In this document: one piece after another, positions 7,949 to 17,364 of the stretch
Layout of the letters: each line of letters begins with the position of its first letter
Numbering within the stretch: position 1 is the stretch's first letter
NCBI GenBank assembly: GCA_003202005.1
Contig: QJJF01000009.1
Coordinates: 150,576-214,575 of the forward strand
Length of the DNA: 64,000 nt
Source of the DNA: Williamsia faeni
GTDB lineage: Bacteria; Actinomycetota; Actinomycetes; Mycobacteriales; Mycobacteriaceae
Direction of reading: 5' to 3'
Made by a program: the position numbers and the translations under genes
Notes under the pieces: generated by a model
Databases searched by the model: none
What the model was told of the DNA's origin: nothing
The model's input: the letters and a program-made list of their open reading frames with translations, nothing else

Positions 7949-9154
7949 TCATCGTTTTCTGCCCGCGTCACGCGGGACTGCACCTGTTCGTTTCTCCTGC
8001 TGTTGCAGGAGGTCTTGACGCCACTGCGGGTCGGCCGCGGCGCGCGCGGCGGTCGCCGTCAGAGCAACCGCTCCGTCGACCACCGCCTGATCTGCCGACG
8101 GCGACGCAGCTGCCGCGGCGAACTCGATCTCATGGGTGCCGGCGCCGTTGCTCTCGATGCCGATCGTGGGGTGAATGGACGGCAACATCTGGCTGATGTT
8201 GCCCATGTCGGTACTGCCGAGCGGCCGCAACCCCTCGAGTGCGGTCGGCATCACCTCGCGACCGAGGTCGGCGATCGCAACGCGGTATGCCTCCAGCAGG
8301 CGCTGATCGTGCCGGAGTTCGACGTACGTCGGCGATACCGTCGAGATCTCGTACGTACAACCCGCGGCGAGCGCTCCCGCCGCGAAGCAGGCTTCCGCTC
8401 GCTCACGCAGTTCGCTCAGCGACGACTCGTCAACGGCCCGCAGATAATAGAGGAGCTCGCTGTGCGCGCTGACGATGTTAGGGGCACTGCCGCCGTTGCT
8501 GACGATTCCGTGCATCTGCTGCCCGGACTTCAGGTACTGACGCAACAACCCGAGCGAGACCTGCGCGATGGTGGCCGCATCGGCGGCGTTGCGTCCACGT
8601 TCGGGCGAGGCCGCGGCATGGGCTTCGACGCCGGTGTACCGAATGGCCAGATCGTCCAAAGCCAACGAGCTGCTGGCAATCTCGTCCATCCGCCCCGGGT
8701 GGACCATCAGGGCCATCGCGACCGGATCAAAAATTCCGGCCTGCGCCATCACGATCTTTCCGCCGCCGGTCTCCTCGGCGGGCGTGCCGAGAACCAGGAC
8801 GGTGATGCCGAGTTCATCGGCGATCTCGGCAAGTCCACGCGCGGCACCGACAGCGCTGGCGGCAATCATGTTGTGGCCACAGGCATGCCCCAACCCGGGC
8901 AACGCGTCGTACTCGGCGCACAGGCCGACCACGAGATCTCCCGAGCCGTATGTCGCGGTGAACGCCGTCGGCAGATCCGCCACACCGGTGGTGACCTCGA
9001 AGCCATAACCGTCGAGCAGGCTGGTCACCTTGGCGACGCTACGGTGTTCCTCGAACGCCAGCTCTGGTTCGGCATGGATTGAATGAGACAACTCGATCAG
9101 GTCACCGGCCACCGCCTGGACGGCATGCGAGCCCCGCTGCCCGATCGTTGTCAT
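7949..9154 (-). CDS. amiB1: M20-family amidohydrolase AmiB1-like
   Basis: About 401 residues. It is a paralogue of the following gene but closer to the AbgB/p-aminobenzoyl-glutamate hydrolase-like branch: AEYDALPGLGHACGHN carries the metal-binding Asp, Cys and His residues, and PAEETGGGK carries the catalytic glutamates. The dimerisation domain has a shortened GVEAHAAASPERG motif. The C-terminal tail (about the last 30 residues) is charged. It is first in the two-gene unit with amiA1. It probably cleaves an amide or N-acyl bond, but the physiological substrate is not known. Confidence 0.88.
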   Translation of the reverse strand: MTTIGQRGSHAVQAVAGDLIELSHSIHAEPELAFEEHRSVAKVTSLLDGYGFEVTTGVADLPTAFTATYGSGDLVVGLCAEYDALPGLGHACGHNMIAASAVGAARGLAEIADELGITVLVLGTPAEETGGGKIVMAQAGIFDPVAMALMVHPGRMDEIASSSLALDDLAIRYTGVEAHAAASPERGRNAADAATIAQVSLGLLRQYLKSGQQMHGIVSNGGSAPNIVSAHSELLYYLRAVDESSLSELRERAEACFAAGALAAGCTYEISTVSPTYVELRHDQRLLEAYRVAIADLGREVMPTALEGLRPLGSTDMGNISQMLPSIHPTIGIESNGAGTHEIEFAAAAASPSADQAVVDGAVALTATAARAAADPQWRQDLLQQQEKRTGAVPRDAGRKR

Positions 9155-9195
9155 CGGCTCATTCTCTCACCATCGCGATAGCGAACTGAATCGAG

Positions 9196-9885
9196 TTAGC
9201 CAACCAGGCTGGCCGGCGTCGGGTCATTGAGATCGGCAAGCAGGGGCGCACGCAGCCCCTTCTTGATCAATTCCAGCGCCGGACCGGTCAGAGAGCTTCG
9301 GGCGGCCGCGATGTCGGTGGCCGTGCTTGTCAGCACATCGATGTCGACGGCCTGCTCCACGATGCCGGCAGCAACCGAATCCAGGCCGCCATACCGACGC
9401 CCCGTGGTCATGGCCTCGGTGGCGGTGGCGTCGGTCAGGCGGGTCCGGAGCAGCGTCGCCATACCTTTGGTGAACGGCATACCTAGCTGCACTTCAGGAA
9501 GCGACCAGAATCCACGCTCGGTCCGCATGATCCGATGATCAGCACACAGTGCCAGCATGGCGGCCGCACCGAACGCGTGGCCGTTGATCGCGGCGACAGT
9601 GGGCTGCGGGAACGTCAGAATCCGCGTGTACAGCGCATGGACGCGATCGAGGTAGGCCGGGAGCTTGTCTCCGTTGGCGCCGATGTACTCCACGTCGAGC
9701 CCGTTGGAAAAGAACTTGCCGGTCGCGGTGATGACAAGTGCGCCCGGCTTCGCGTCGACGACCTCATCGAGGCACGCATTGATCGCGTCGAGCCAGTCGA
9801 TTCCGAACCTGTTGTCGGTGTCACTCTCACCCTCGATGCCCAGATAGAGCGTGTGCACGGCGTCATGTGTGGTCACGTACGGCAT
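9196..9885 (-). CDS. Enoyl-CoA hydratase/isomerase family protein
   Basis: About 229 residues, slightly shorter than the usual 255-270. The crotonase fold shows an oxyanion-hole segment ([18 protein letters not shown], residues ~99-116) and a [21 protein letters not shown] stretch in which the second oxyanion glycine and glutamate fall. It resembles the short plant-type Delta3-Delta2-enoyl-CoA isomerase-like proteins more than EchA hydratases, so the reaction is uncertain. It is not part of the M. tuberculosis order at this point and appears inserted between amiB1 and punA. It is divergent from punA across ~90 bp. Confidence 0.8.
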   Translation of the reverse strand: MPYVTTHDAVHTLYLGIEGESDTDNRFGIDWLDAINACLDEVVDAKPGALVITATGKFFSNGLDVEYIGANGDKLPAYLDRVHALYTRILTFPQPTVAAINGHAFGAAAMLALCADHRIMRTERGFWSLPEVQLGMPFTKGMATLLRTRLTDATATEAMTTGRRYGGLDSVAAGIVEQAVDIDVLTSTATDIAAARSSLTGPALELIKKGLRAPLLADLNDPTPASLVG

Positions 9886-9961
9886 GCCGCGAGCCTAGCG
9901 GTCCGGAAGGAAAGCGATGTGATGGCCACAGCGAACCTGCGAGCGCGAACCGTTTTCGCCT

Positions 9962-9967
9962 TAGGGT
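9962..9967 (+). promoter_or_regulatory. Putative -10 hexamer (TAGGGT), leaderless promoter of punA
   Basis: TAGGGT ends 7 bases before the ATG at 9975 with no ribosome site between. This fits a leaderless actinobacterial promoter and argues against the longer in-frame start at 9867. Confidence 0.5.
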
Positions 9968-9974
9968 TGGTTCC

Positions 9975-10814
9975 ATGGCTATCGAAGGACCCGACGTGGT
10001 TTCCCCCAGCTCCGATCCGACGATCGACCCCATCGGCGCAGCGCAGGCCGCAGCCGACGCGATCGCCACGGCAACAGGAAAGCCGAGCCACGATGTCGCC
10101 GTGGTTCTCGGTTCTGGCTGGGCCCCGGCCGCCGCCGCGTTGGGTACCGCTGACACGAGCATTCCGATGGCCGACCTGCCGGGCTTCACGCCGCCGAGCG
10201 CGGCCGGGCACTCCGGCACCGCGCATTCACTGCGTATCGGCAACCGTTCGGTTCTCGTGTTGTTGGGCAGAACCCATGCGTACGAGGGACATCCACTGGC
10301 CAGTGTTGTCCACGCGGTGCGAACTGCTGCCAGGTGTGGCGTCGAGACGATGGTCCTCACCAACGCGGCCGGCGGGCTGCGTCATGACATGACGGTCGGC
10401 CAGCCGGTCCTGATCAGCGACCATCTCAACCTCACCGCCCGCTCCCCTCTCATCGGCGCTCAATTTGTCGACCTGGTCGACGCCTATGCACCTCGACTTC
10501 GGAAGATCGCCCAGTCCGTCGACCCCTCGTTGGCCGAGGGTGTCTACGCGGGACTGCCTGGCCCCCACTACGAAACACCCGCCGAGATCAACATGCTGCG
10601 CGTCCTCGGCGCCGACCTGGTGGGCATGTCCACCGTGCACGAGACCATCGCCGCCCGCGCCGAAAAAATGTCCGTCCTTGGCATCTCACTGGTGACCAAC
10701 CTCGCGGCAGGTATCACCGGCGAACCGCTCAACCACGAAGAAGTTCTCGAGGTCGGCCGCGCGTCGGCCACCCGGATGGGTCACCTGCTGGCCCAGGTGA
10801 TCGAACAGATCTGA
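9975..10814 (+). CDS. punA: Purine-nucleoside phosphorylase, trimeric type
   Basis: About 279 residues. It splits purine nucleosides (inosine, guanosine and their deoxy forms) with phosphate to free base and ribose-1-phosphate in the cytosol. The family signature is clear: VVLGSGWAP (phosphate loop, residues ~36-44), [29 protein letters not shown] (purine and ribose site) and GMSTVHE, then a late NLAAGI segment. It corresponds to Rv3307 (deoD/punA). The ATG at 9975 is preferred over an upstream start because a -10-like element sits just ahead of it. The next gene, a phosphosugar mutase, starts 7 bp downstream, so ribose-1-phosphate may be passed to it. Confidence 0.93.
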   Translation: MAIEGPDVVSPSSDPTIDPIGAAQAAADAIATATGKPSHDVAVVLGSGWAPAAAALGTADTSIPMADLPGFTPPSAAGHSGTAHSLRIGNRSVLVLLGRTHAYEGHPLASVVHAVRTAARCGVETMVLTNAAGGLRHDMTVGQPVLISDHLNLTARSPLIGAQFVDLVDAYAPRLRKIAQSVDPSLAEGVYAGLPGPHYETPAEINMLRVLGADLVGMSTVHETIAARAEKMSVLGISLVTNLAAGITGEPLNHEEVLEVGRASATRMGHLLAQVIEQI

Positions 10815-10821
10815 GATACCG

Positions 10822-12453
10822 ATGACCACGCCCGATGCCGTTGCGGCCTGGATCGACGCTGATCCCGACTCGCGTACCCGAGCCGAACTCGCCGCGCTGG
10901 ACTCCGACGCATTGAACGAAAGATTCTCTGACACCCTGCATTTCGGAACCGCCGGCCTCCGGGGACCGGTCCGGGGTGGCCCACTGGGAATGAACGTCGC
11001 CGTGGTCACCAAGGCGACCTCCGGCGTCGCGCAGTGGCTGATCGACAACGGCCACACCGGCGGTACCGTGGTCGTCGGCCGCGACGCCCGTCACGGTTCC
11101 GAAGACTTTTTCGCCGCCACGACGGAAGTTCTTGCGGCGCAGGGGTTCGACGTCGTGGCATTGCCCGAACCGGGTCCGACCCCGCTGGTCGCGTTCGCGG
11201 TCCGGCACCTGGGTGCGGTCGCCGGAATCCAGATCACCGCATCCCACAATCCGCCGGCCGACAACGGCTACAAGGTCTACCTCGAGCACGGCGCGCAACT
11301 GGTTCCACCGGCCGACGCCGAGATCGAGGCATTGATCGCCGGCACCGGACCTGCGATCGACATCCCCCGGACAGCGATAGCGCCGGATGACCGGGCGCGC
11401 AACAACATCGGACACTACCTGGCGCGCATCGTCACCCGGTTCGGTCACCGCGAACATCGAACGATCAGGATCGCCCTGACAGCGATGCACGGTGTCGGCG
11501 GCGACCTCGCCGTACAAGCCCTGCGCGAGTGCGGTTTCCACAACGTCACCGTGGTCGGATTGCAGCACGCCCCCGATCCGGACTTCCCGACGGCCGCATT
11601 CCCGAATCCCGAAGAGCCGGGCGCCTCGGATCTCCTGCTCGCATTGGCGGACGACATCGACGCCGACATCGCCATCGCCCTGGATCCCGACGCGGACCGT
11701 TGCGCTGTCGGCGCGCAGATCGACGGCACCTGGCGGATGCTCACCGGCGATGAGACCGGTGCGCTACTCGGTGCCCAGATCGTCTCCGCACACGTCGGCC
11801 AAGACGTCTTGGTGGCCAACACCATCGTCTCCGGCAGCTTGCTCGGCAAGATCGCAGCGGCCGGCGGCGTCCGCTACGCCGCCACCCTGACCGGTTTCAA
11901 GTGGCTGGTCCGCGCCGGAGAAGGCCTGGTCTATGCCTACGAGGAAGCCATCGGCCACTGCGTCGACCCAGACGGTGTGCGCGACAAAGACGGCATCAGC
12001 GCCGCGGTCGCACTGGGTGTCCTCACCCAGGAGCTCGCCGATTCCGACCGCGACCTCGCCGACCGTCTCGACGAGATCGCAGTGGAGCACGGTGTCCACC
12101 TGACCGGTCAATACGCGTTGCGCGTCGACGACCTCGCACAGATCACCGAGATCATGGCCAACCTGCGAACGAATCCACCGACGCAACTGGACGGGATCGT
12201 CGTCGACGCCGAGGACCTGCTCGAACGTGCACCAGGGGCGTCGACCGACGCTGTGCAGCTCACCGGCAACTCGGATACCGGCCAGGTCAGGGTCATCGCC
12301 AGACCATCGGGTACCGAGCCGAAGCTCAAGTTCTATCTGGAGGTTGCCGAGGCCCCCGGTCCGCCATTGGCGACAGCACGGTCCAGGGCTCAGGCGCGGT
12401 TGTCCGCGATCACCGCGCAGATTGCCGAGTTCTGTGCCGAAGGTCGCCGGTAG
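10822..12453 (+). CDS. pmmB: Phosphoglucomutase/phosphomannomutase-family phosphosugar mutase
   Basis: About 543 residues. The alpha-D-phosphohexomutase fold is complete: substrate loop GTAGLRGP, catalytic phosphoserine loop TASHNPP (Ser141), Mg-binding DPDADR (288-293), sugar-specificity loop with YEEAIGH, and the phosphate-binding RPSGTEPKLKFY near the C-terminus. It matches Rv3308 (pmmB). Its position 7 bp after punA in every syntenic genome I recall suggests a phosphopentomutase role (ribose-1-phosphate to ribose-5-phosphate) that completes nucleoside salvage, though hexose phosphates are possible. The next gene begins 10 bp after the stop. Confidence 0.92.
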   Translation: MTTPDAVAAWIDADPDSRTRAELAALDSDALNERFSDTLHFGTAGLRGPVRGGPLGMNVAVVTKATSGVAQWLIDNGHTGGTVVVGRDARHGSEDFFAATTEVLAAQGFDVVALPEPGPTPLVAFAVRHLGAVAGIQITASHNPPADNGYKVYLEHGAQLVPPADAEIEALIAGTGPAIDIPRTAIAPDDRARNNIGHYLARIVTRFGHREHRTIRIALTAMHGVGGDLAVQALRECGFHNVTVVGLQHAPDPDFPTAAFPNPEEPGASDLLLALADDIDADIAIALDPDADRCAVGAQIDGTWRMLTGDETGALLGAQIVSAHVGQDVLVANTIVSGSLLGKIAAAGGVRYAATLTGFKWLVRAGEGLVYAYEEAIGHCVDPDGVRDKDGISAAVALGVLTQELADSDRDLADRLDEIAVEHGVHLTGQYALRVDDLAQITEIMANLRTNPPTQLDGIVVDAEDLLERAPGASTDAVQLTGNSDTGQVRVIARPSGTEPKLKFYLEVAEAPGPPLATARSRAQARLSAITAQIAEFCAEGRR

Positions 12454-12456
12454 GGT
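12451..12456 (+). promoter_or_regulatory. Putative -10 hexamer (TAGGGT) overlapping the pmmB stop codon
   Basis: The TAG stop of pmmB forms the first half of TAGGGT, which ends 6 bases before the GTG start at 12463. This would give the following secreted-protein/ABC pair its own leaderless promoter inside the apparent operon. Confidence 0.4.
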
Positions 12457-12462
12457 GAGCGC

Positions 12463-13065
12463 GTGAGCGGAATCCATTACCCGACACCACCACCGAGATC
12501 TCCGTGGTCGTCACCGATCGTGATCGGTGCGATCGTGGCCGGTGTACTCGTGCTGGCACTGGCCATCCTCCTCGGCTTTCTCCTGATTCCTGCCGATGAA
12601 TCCACGCCCAAAGCCGAGGACAGCAGTACGACGACCAGCCAACCGGTGTCGACGCTCACCGTGACTGCCGAGCCGTCGACCGTGACTGCGACGACCACCA
12701 CCTCCACGCCGACCACGACAACCTCGACGTCGGTCGGTCCGCTCCCAGATGTGCCCGGCGCAGACCAGCAAGGCTTTGTCAGCGGTCCACGCTGCAACAC
12801 GACGGAGGACCAAGCGATCATGGTCGGCCAGACTGGTGTCTCGAAAATTGTTGTCTGCCAGGTGGGTAACCAGAGCGGTCGATACTATTACAAGGGCGAG
12901 GCCAACGGTTTGGGCGTCGAGATCCCAAATCCGACGCGTTCCGGAAACCGGTTTGTGGCATTGAACCGCGATACCGTCTACGAGATGACACCGTCGTCGC
13001 TCACCATCACCACCAATGGCGTGGTCGTCTCGCGGGAACCGATGCTCGCCTACTGGACCGATTGA
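12463..13065 (+). CDS. Single-pass membrane protein with Thr-rich linker and small extracytoplasmic domain
   Basis: About 200 residues beginning at GTG. A short Pro-rich cytoplasmic N-terminus is followed by one strong membrane span (about residues 19-43, VIGAIVAGVLVLALAIL). A Thr/Ser-rich low-complexity linker covers residues ~50-90. A C-terminal domain of ~105 residues with two cysteines (RCNTTE and VVCQVG) probably lies outside the membrane. No catalytic motif is recognised. It overlaps the ABC ATPase start by 4 bp, so the two are coupled. A partnership with that ATPase is inference. Confidence 0.8.
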   Translation: MSGIHYPTPPPRSPWSSPIVIGAIVAGVLVLALAILLGFLLIPADESTPKAEDSSTTTSQPVSTLTVTAEPSTVTATTTTSTPTTTTSTSVGPLPDVPGADQQGFVSGPRCNTTEDQAIMVGQTGVSKIVVCQVGNQSGRYYYKGEANGLGVEIPNPTRSGNRFVALNRDTVYEMTPSSLTITTNGVVVSREPMLAYWTD

Positions 13066-13877
13066 CCGTGACACCAACCGAATCGAACAACGTCGCCATG
13101 CCCGCGGTTCTGCACGCCGCCGGAATCGATGTGGTGCGGGGTGGGCGATATCTGTTGCGGGACATCAATTTCACGGTCCATCCCGGTGAGCACTGGGCAC
13201 TCCTCGGCCCCAACGGGGCAGGAAAATCGACACTCCTGCATATCCTCGGCGCGTTCGGACACCCGACACACGGAACGGTCGACGTCCTCGGCCGCCGGCT
13301 GGGCCGGGTCGACATGCGCGAATTGCGCACGCATATCGGACATGTCGACCCGCGACATCGTCTCGACCTTCCGCTGAAGGCACACGAGGTCGTCCTGACC
13401 GGACTGACCAACACGCCAGAACTCGATCCTCGCCGTAGTTACACCGGCGCCGAACATCGTCACGCCGACGAACTCCTCGAATTGCTCGGCATGTCGCAGC
13501 GCCGGGATTCGGCGTGGACCACGATGAGCCAAGGCGAACGCGGCCGAACCCTCATTGCCCGAGCACTGATGCCCAAGCCCTCGCTGCTCCTGCTCGACGA
13601 ACCCGCCACCGGCCTCGATCTCGCCGCGCGGGAACAGTTGCTGACCAGCATCGACCAGCTACGAAACGAGGTCGGCGACCTGGCGAGTGTCCTGGTCACC
13701 CACCACCTCGAAGACCTGCCGACGAGCACCAGCCATGCGCTGCTGCTGCGCGACGGCGAGTCGGTCATCCAGGGTGCGGTCGAGTTGTCCCTCACCTCGG
13801 CAACCATCACCAAGTGTTTCGACCACTCGGTGCTGGTGACGCGAGACCGCGGCCGCTGGGCGGCGCGCAGCAGTTAG
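13062..13877 (+). CDS. ABC-type ATP-binding protein without a linked permease
   Basis: About 271 residues. All nucleotide-binding elements are present: Walker A GPNGAGKST (49-57), signature MSQGER (155-160), Walker B LLLLDE (175-180) and H-loop HH (214-215). The sequence resembles the ModF/YlmA-type single-domain ATPases more than classic import or export subunits. The TTG start at 13062 overlaps the previous stop; a GTG at 13068 is an alternative. No permease or substrate-binding gene is nearby, since upp follows on the other strand. It may work with the preceding membrane protein, with a distant permease, or in a non-transport role. Confidence 0.85.
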   Translation: MTVTPTESNNVAMPAVLHAAGIDVVRGGRYLLRDINFTVHPGEHWALLGPNGAGKSTLLHILGAFGHPTHGTVDVLGRRLGRVDMRELRTHIGHVDPRHRLDLPLKAHEVVLTGLTNTPELDPRRSYTGAEHRHADELLELLGMSQRRDSAWTTMSQGERGRTLIARALMPKPSLLLLDEPATGLDLAAREQLLTSIDQLRNEVGDLASVLVTHHLEDLPTSTSHALLLRDGESVIQGAVELSLTSATITKCFDHSVLVTRDRGRWAARSS

Positions 13878-13888
13878 ACCCGTTTGAT

Positions 13889-14512
13889 CTAGCGGGGTCC
13901 GAACTGGCGGTCGCCGGCATCTCCCAGACCCGGGGTGATGTAGGCGACGTCGTTGAGCCCGTCATCGATCGCGGCCACCACCAGACGAACTGGAAGCCCC
14001 GAATTCTTTAGTGCTGCAACACCTTCAGGAGCCGCCACGACACACACGGCGGTGATGTCGGACGCTTTGCGCGTCACCAGCAACTCGATCGTGTGGATCA
14101 TCGAACCACCGGTGGCCAGCATCGGGTCGAGGACAAACACAGGCTGACCGGACAGGTCGTCGGGCAGGGATTCGAGATACGGCACCGGCTGATGGGTGTC
14201 CTCATTGCGGGCAATACCCACAAAGCCGACATTGGCCTCGGGCACCATCGCGTGTGCCTGCTCGACCATGCCCAGGCCGGCCCGCAAGACGGGAACAAGC
14301 AATGGAGGGGTCGCCAGCCGGACACCCGTGGTCTCTGACACCGGCGTGGACACGGGGATCTCCGCGACGGGCGCACCGATCAGTGCCTCGTAGATCAACA
14401 TCTGGGTCAGGTCTGACAAAGCCCCCCGGAACGCCGCGTTATCGGTGTTCTTGTCGCGCAAGGTGGTCAGTCTTGCCGCGGCCAAAGGATGGTCAACAGT
14501 CCGGATCTGCAT
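13889..14512 (-). CDS. upp: Uracil phosphoribosyltransferase
   Basis: 207 residues, the normal length. It converts uracil and PRPP to UMP and pyrophosphate. Motifs: [14 protein letters not shown] at the N-terminus, [11 protein letters not shown], the PRPP loop [12 protein letters not shown] and the uracil-binding GDAGDRQFG at the C-terminus. The frame stays open to 15070, but the family begins at the Met of MQIRTVDH (14512), and a -10-like TATGGT sits 6 bases before it. It corresponds to Rv3309c and joins the punA, cdd, deoA and add genes as part of nucleobase salvage. Confidence 0.95.
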   Translation of the reverse strand: MQIRTVDHPLAAARLTTLRDKNTDNAAFRGALSDLTQMLIYEALIGAPVAEIPVSTPVSETTGVRLATPPLLVPVLRAGLGMVEQAHAMVPEANVGFVGIARNEDTHQPVPYLESLPDDLSGQPVFVLDPMLATGGSMIHTIELLVTRKASDITAVCVVAAPEGVAALKNSGLPVRLVVAAIDDGLNDVAYITPGLGDAGDRQFGPR

Positions 14513-14518
14513 GGCATA

Positions 14519-14524
14519 ACCATA
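14519..14524 (-). promoter_or_regulatory. Putative -10 hexamer (TATGGT), leaderless promoter of upp
   Basis: On the minus strand TATGGT is followed by 6 bases and then the upp ATG. No ribosome site is seen. The geometry supports the 14512 start. Confidence 0.5.
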
Positions 14525-14564
14525 CGAGGGGAACCAGACCACCCGCTCGTCGCGTCGTAAACCC

Positions 14565-14882
14565 ATGACCTCGGTATCAGTTGAACCCGCCGCCCTGACC
14601 ACCGCGGCCGTCCGAACCCGATCGGTGGGCGCCCAGATCGCGGCGTATGCGACTGCCGGTCGCGTCCAGGCGGCCACCCTCATGTCCGCATTCGGCCTGA
14701 TGGGCGCAGAGTTCGCGGCAGCCGCGGTGATGGTCACCGATCGGCACAGTTCTGAACTCACCGACCTCGCCACCCGGATCGATGCCCTCGCCGGCGGACT
14801 GCAGCAGTCCGCCGCCACATACTCGGGCGCCGATGACGGCAGCGCACAACAGATCAAAACCCAGCAAACCAAGGCGCTGTAG
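14565..14882 (+). CDS. ESX-1 secretion-associated/EspC-like small helical protein
   Basis: About 105 residues, Ala-rich and nearly all helical, with a Gly-Leu-Met-Gly turn ([10 protein letters not shown], about residue 45) separating two helices, the size and shape of EspC-like or WXG100-like type VII substrates. The stop codon is directly followed by the ATG of the next gene (TAGATG), an NlpC/P60 protein that has its own helical N-terminus. The pair is probably translated together. Export as a pair through an ESX system is inference. The start lacks a clear ribosome site. Confidence 0.65.
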   Translation: MTSVSVEPAALTTAAVRTRSVGAQIAAYATAGRVQAATLMSAFGLMGAEFAAAAVMVTDRHSSELTDLATRIDALAGGLQQSAATYSGADDGSAQQIKTQQTKAL

Positions 14883-15971
14883 ATGATCCCCGTCGAGATC
14901 CTGATCGCTCCGCTGCAGACATTGCTGACCACCCTCGGGACCGGCGTTCTGCCCGGTGGTGCGCCGACCACGCAATTGCGAACTATTGCAACGATTCTCG
15001 ACGATTCCCGCGCATCCCAGTTCCGGACGAACGAGGAACTCAAACCCCAGTGGTCGGGAGTGGGAGCCAACTCGGCGATCGCGGTCCTCGACGGGGCGGT
15101 CGTCGCTGCGGCGGGCTACTCCGACGACAGCCTCGCCATAGCGGACGTCATCGACTCGGCCGCTGACAAGGTCCGTCGGGCGGCGCTCGAACTCGAAGGC
15201 ATCCTCGATGCTTTCGTGACGATCGCTGCCGCGATGGGACCAACTCTTTTCTCACCGGCAGGCATCGCGGCGATCCTGCCCGTCGCAATGGACCACCTGC
15301 AGCGCGGCATCGATGTTGTCGAACGCACCCGCACCGAATTGAGCGCCGACACCGACCGGCTACTGCAGATCGGGCGGATACCGGCTCCGGCCGATACTGA
15401 TTCGGTCATCTCTCAACTCGCCCGCGTCGGCACCGAACTCGGCAACCTCTCCAATGCCGCGTTCGGCCCCATCGAGGCGGGCACCCAAGATGCCGCGACC
15501 CAATCGGACGCCGTCCAGAATTCCGGCGCTGCACAGACACTGCCGGCAGGGTTGTCCGCGACAAATACCAACGGCACCGGTGTTGCGATCACGCTGCCGG
15601 ACGGGTCGGTCGCGTACGCCCCCAACGAGCGCGCCGCCAAGGCGGTGCGAGCCGCACTGAGCCAGCAAGGCGTTCCCTATGTGTGGGGTGGCACCACGCC
15701 CGGCGTGGGCCTCGACTGCAGCGGTCTGACGCAGTGGGCGTACCGCGAAGCCGGCGTCGAACTCCCCCGCCTCGCACAAGATCAAGACACCGCCGGAGTC
15801 GCGGTCTCACAGGCCGACCTCCAGCCCGGTGATCTCGCGGTGTGGTCCGGCCATGTCGCGATGTACGTCGGCAACGGTCAAATGGTCGAAGCCGGCGATC
15901 CGGTCAGCGTTTCGGCCGTCCGAACAACCAACCTGGATCAGACTTTCGAGGGGTTTTACCGGCCGACCTGA
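14883..15971 (+). CDS. Helical-domain plus NlpC/P60 peptidoglycan endopeptidase
   Basis: About 362 residues. The first ~200 residues are helical and Ala-rich, with no classical signal peptide. After a short Thr/Asn linker, residues ~250-362 form an NlpC/P60 hydrolase domain with catalytic Cys279 (GLDCSG) and His324 (GHVAMYVG). Glu336 lies at the spacing of the third catalytic residue of RipA-type enzymes. Such domains cut the D-Glu-mDAP bond of peptidoglycan stem peptides. The lack of a signal peptide and the paired small helical protein upstream suggest type VII export, but that is not proven. It sits where M. tuberculosis has sapM (Rv3310). Confidence 0.85.
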   Translation: MIPVEILIAPLQTLLTTLGTGVLPGGAPTTQLRTIATILDDSRASQFRTNEELKPQWSGVGANSAIAVLDGAVVAAAGYSDDSLAIADVIDSAADKVRRAALELEGILDAFVTIAAAMGPTLFSPAGIAAILPVAMDHLQRGIDVVERTRTELSADTDRLLQIGRIPAPADTDSVISQLARVGTELGNLSNAAFGPIEAGTQDAATQSDAVQNSGAAQTLPAGLSATNTNGTGVAITLPDGSVAYAPNERAAKAVRAALSQQGVPYVWGGTTPGVGLDCSGLTQWAYREAGVELPRLAQDQDTAGVAVSQADLQPGDLAVWSGHVAMYVGNGQMVEAGDPVSVSAVRTTNLDQTFEGFYRPT

Positions 15972-16046
15972 GCCTCGAAGACAAATTCATGGCAAAGCCA
16001 CAGCTGTTATGGCGAGGCGAGGTAGCCCACGGTCAGCATCGGTGAC

Positions 16047-16052
16047 TAGGCT
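16047..16052 (+). promoter_or_regulatory. Putative -10 hexamer (TAGGCT), leaderless promoter
   Basis: TAGGCT ends 8 bases before the ATG at 16061 with no ribosome site. It is the same hexamer as ahead of the gene at 6253. Confidence 0.45.
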
Positions 16053-16060
16053 CTGTCCCC

Positions 16061-17344
16061 ATGGCCGGAGACATCGTCCCAATCGAACTCGTGATCACCG
16101 AAGGCAACACCTTTACGCTGTGGGCTCCCCGCTGGCGCGAGGGTGATGACGAGTGGGAAGCGTTCCTGGGTCTCGACGAAGACTTGTACGGATTCAGCTC
16201 GGTCGCCGAGCTTGTCGCATTCATCCGCTCGGGCGCCGAGAACGATCTCGATGAGCACCCCGCGTGGCAGACGGTCGTCGGGCTCAAGGCCGACGAGTTC
16301 GAACCGGCCGAGGACAAGTCCTTCGACCTCATCGCAGTCCCGGAACTGGCCGCCGAGGACCCCACCCCCGAGGTCATCGCCAAGCTCGAGGACGTCCTCG
16401 AAATCGTGCGGATCATCGGCGAGGTCTGCGAACTGGCGCCGATCACCAAGTTTTTCAACGGCAACCCCATCCTGGGCGCCGTCACCACCGGTACCCGCAA
16501 CTTCATCGGACGCGATGGCGCCGAATTGTGGGAACGGATCGGCACCCTCATCGACAAGCGCTGGGACGATGTCATCGACGCCATCGATGAGGTCATCAGC
16601 ATGCCGGAGGTCGACGCGGATGCCGTGACGGTGGCCGACGACGAACTCCTCGCTGCCGCCAGCGCAGAAGAAGAGGACGAACTCGACGACGACGTCGTCA
16701 TCGTCGACAACGAAGACGACGATTCCGATGAAGACGACGATGACGATGACCTCGAAGAAGACGACGAGGACTACGACGAGATCGACGAAGACGATTTCTG
16801 GGCATCCGTTGGCATCGACCCGATCCAGATCATCACCGCCGAAGGTGAGTTCTACTCGCTCCGTTGCTATCTGGGCGACGACCCGGTCTTCCTCGGCAAG
16901 AACGGCAAGATTTTCGCTTTCAACTCCAAGCGAGCCCTGGAGCGGTATCTCGCCGACGACAATGAGCACGACCTCTCGCCGATCGGCACCTTCGAAGACA
17001 TCCAGGTTGCCGCCACCGATGGTTCCCTCGAGATCGACGTCTACGAAGACAACGTCTACGTTCTGCCGGGGCTGACGGACGACATCATCGACGGCCCCCG
17101 TCGCATCGACCGCAAGCAACTCGAATTAGCTGTCGAACTGCTCACGGACGCAGCGGATTATGCCGACGACGATACGGTGGCCGACGCGTTGGGATCCACC
17201 ACACCGCTCGGCTGGTTTGTGGACTACACCCTCAACCCCGACCCGAAGCGCATGGCACCGAGCCCGCCCTTCGACAACGAGTCCGAAGCCTGGCGGGCAC
17301 TCGAGCACGACTTCGACGCACGCCTGGAAAAGAAGCGCGGCTGA
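16061..17344 (+). CDS. Conserved acidic protein, Rv3311 type
   Basis: About 427 residues. It matches a conserved but uncharacterised actinobacterial protein (Rv3311), sometimes labelled primosomal protein with no real basis. Two similar halves are visible: both contain a Tyr/Trp-rich segment followed by a D-DLYGF or K-IFAF motif and an E-H-DLSP/LDEHP phrase, suggesting an internal duplication. The halves are joined by a strongly acidic linker of about 45 Asp/Glu residues (about 201-245). No signal peptide, membrane span or catalytic motif is seen. It is conserved between upp and add in this group of bacteria. Function unknown. Confidence 0.8.
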   Translation: MAGDIVPIELVITEGNTFTLWAPRWREGDDEWEAFLGLDEDLYGFSSVAELVAFIRSGAENDLDEHPAWQTVVGLKADEFEPAEDKSFDLIAVPELAAEDPTPEVIAKLEDVLEIVRIIGEVCELAPITKFFNGNPILGAVTTGTRNFIGRDGAELWERIGTLIDKRWDDVIDAIDEVISMPEVDADAVTVADDELLAAASAEEEDELDDDVVIVDNEDDDSDEDDDDDDLEEDDEDYDEIDEDDFWASVGIDPIQIITAEGEFYSLRCYLGDDPVFLGKNGKIFAFNSKRALERYLADDNEHDLSPIGTFEDIQVAATDGSLEIDVYEDNVYVLPGLTDDIIDGPRRIDRKQLELAVELLTDAADYADDDTVADALGSTTPLGWFVDYTLNPDPKRMAPSPPFDNESEAWRALEHDFDARLEKKRG

Positions 17345-17364
17345 AACACCCGCCCCCAGCGCCG

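Noticed and set aside
8003..9082. Plus-strand frame opposite amiB1
   Set aside because: Shadow of a clear M20 hydrolase; low-complexity composition.
14513..15070. N-terminal extension of the upp frame to 15070
   Set aside because: Uracil phosphoribosyltransferases begin at the MQIRTVDH position; the extension is antisense to two real genes.
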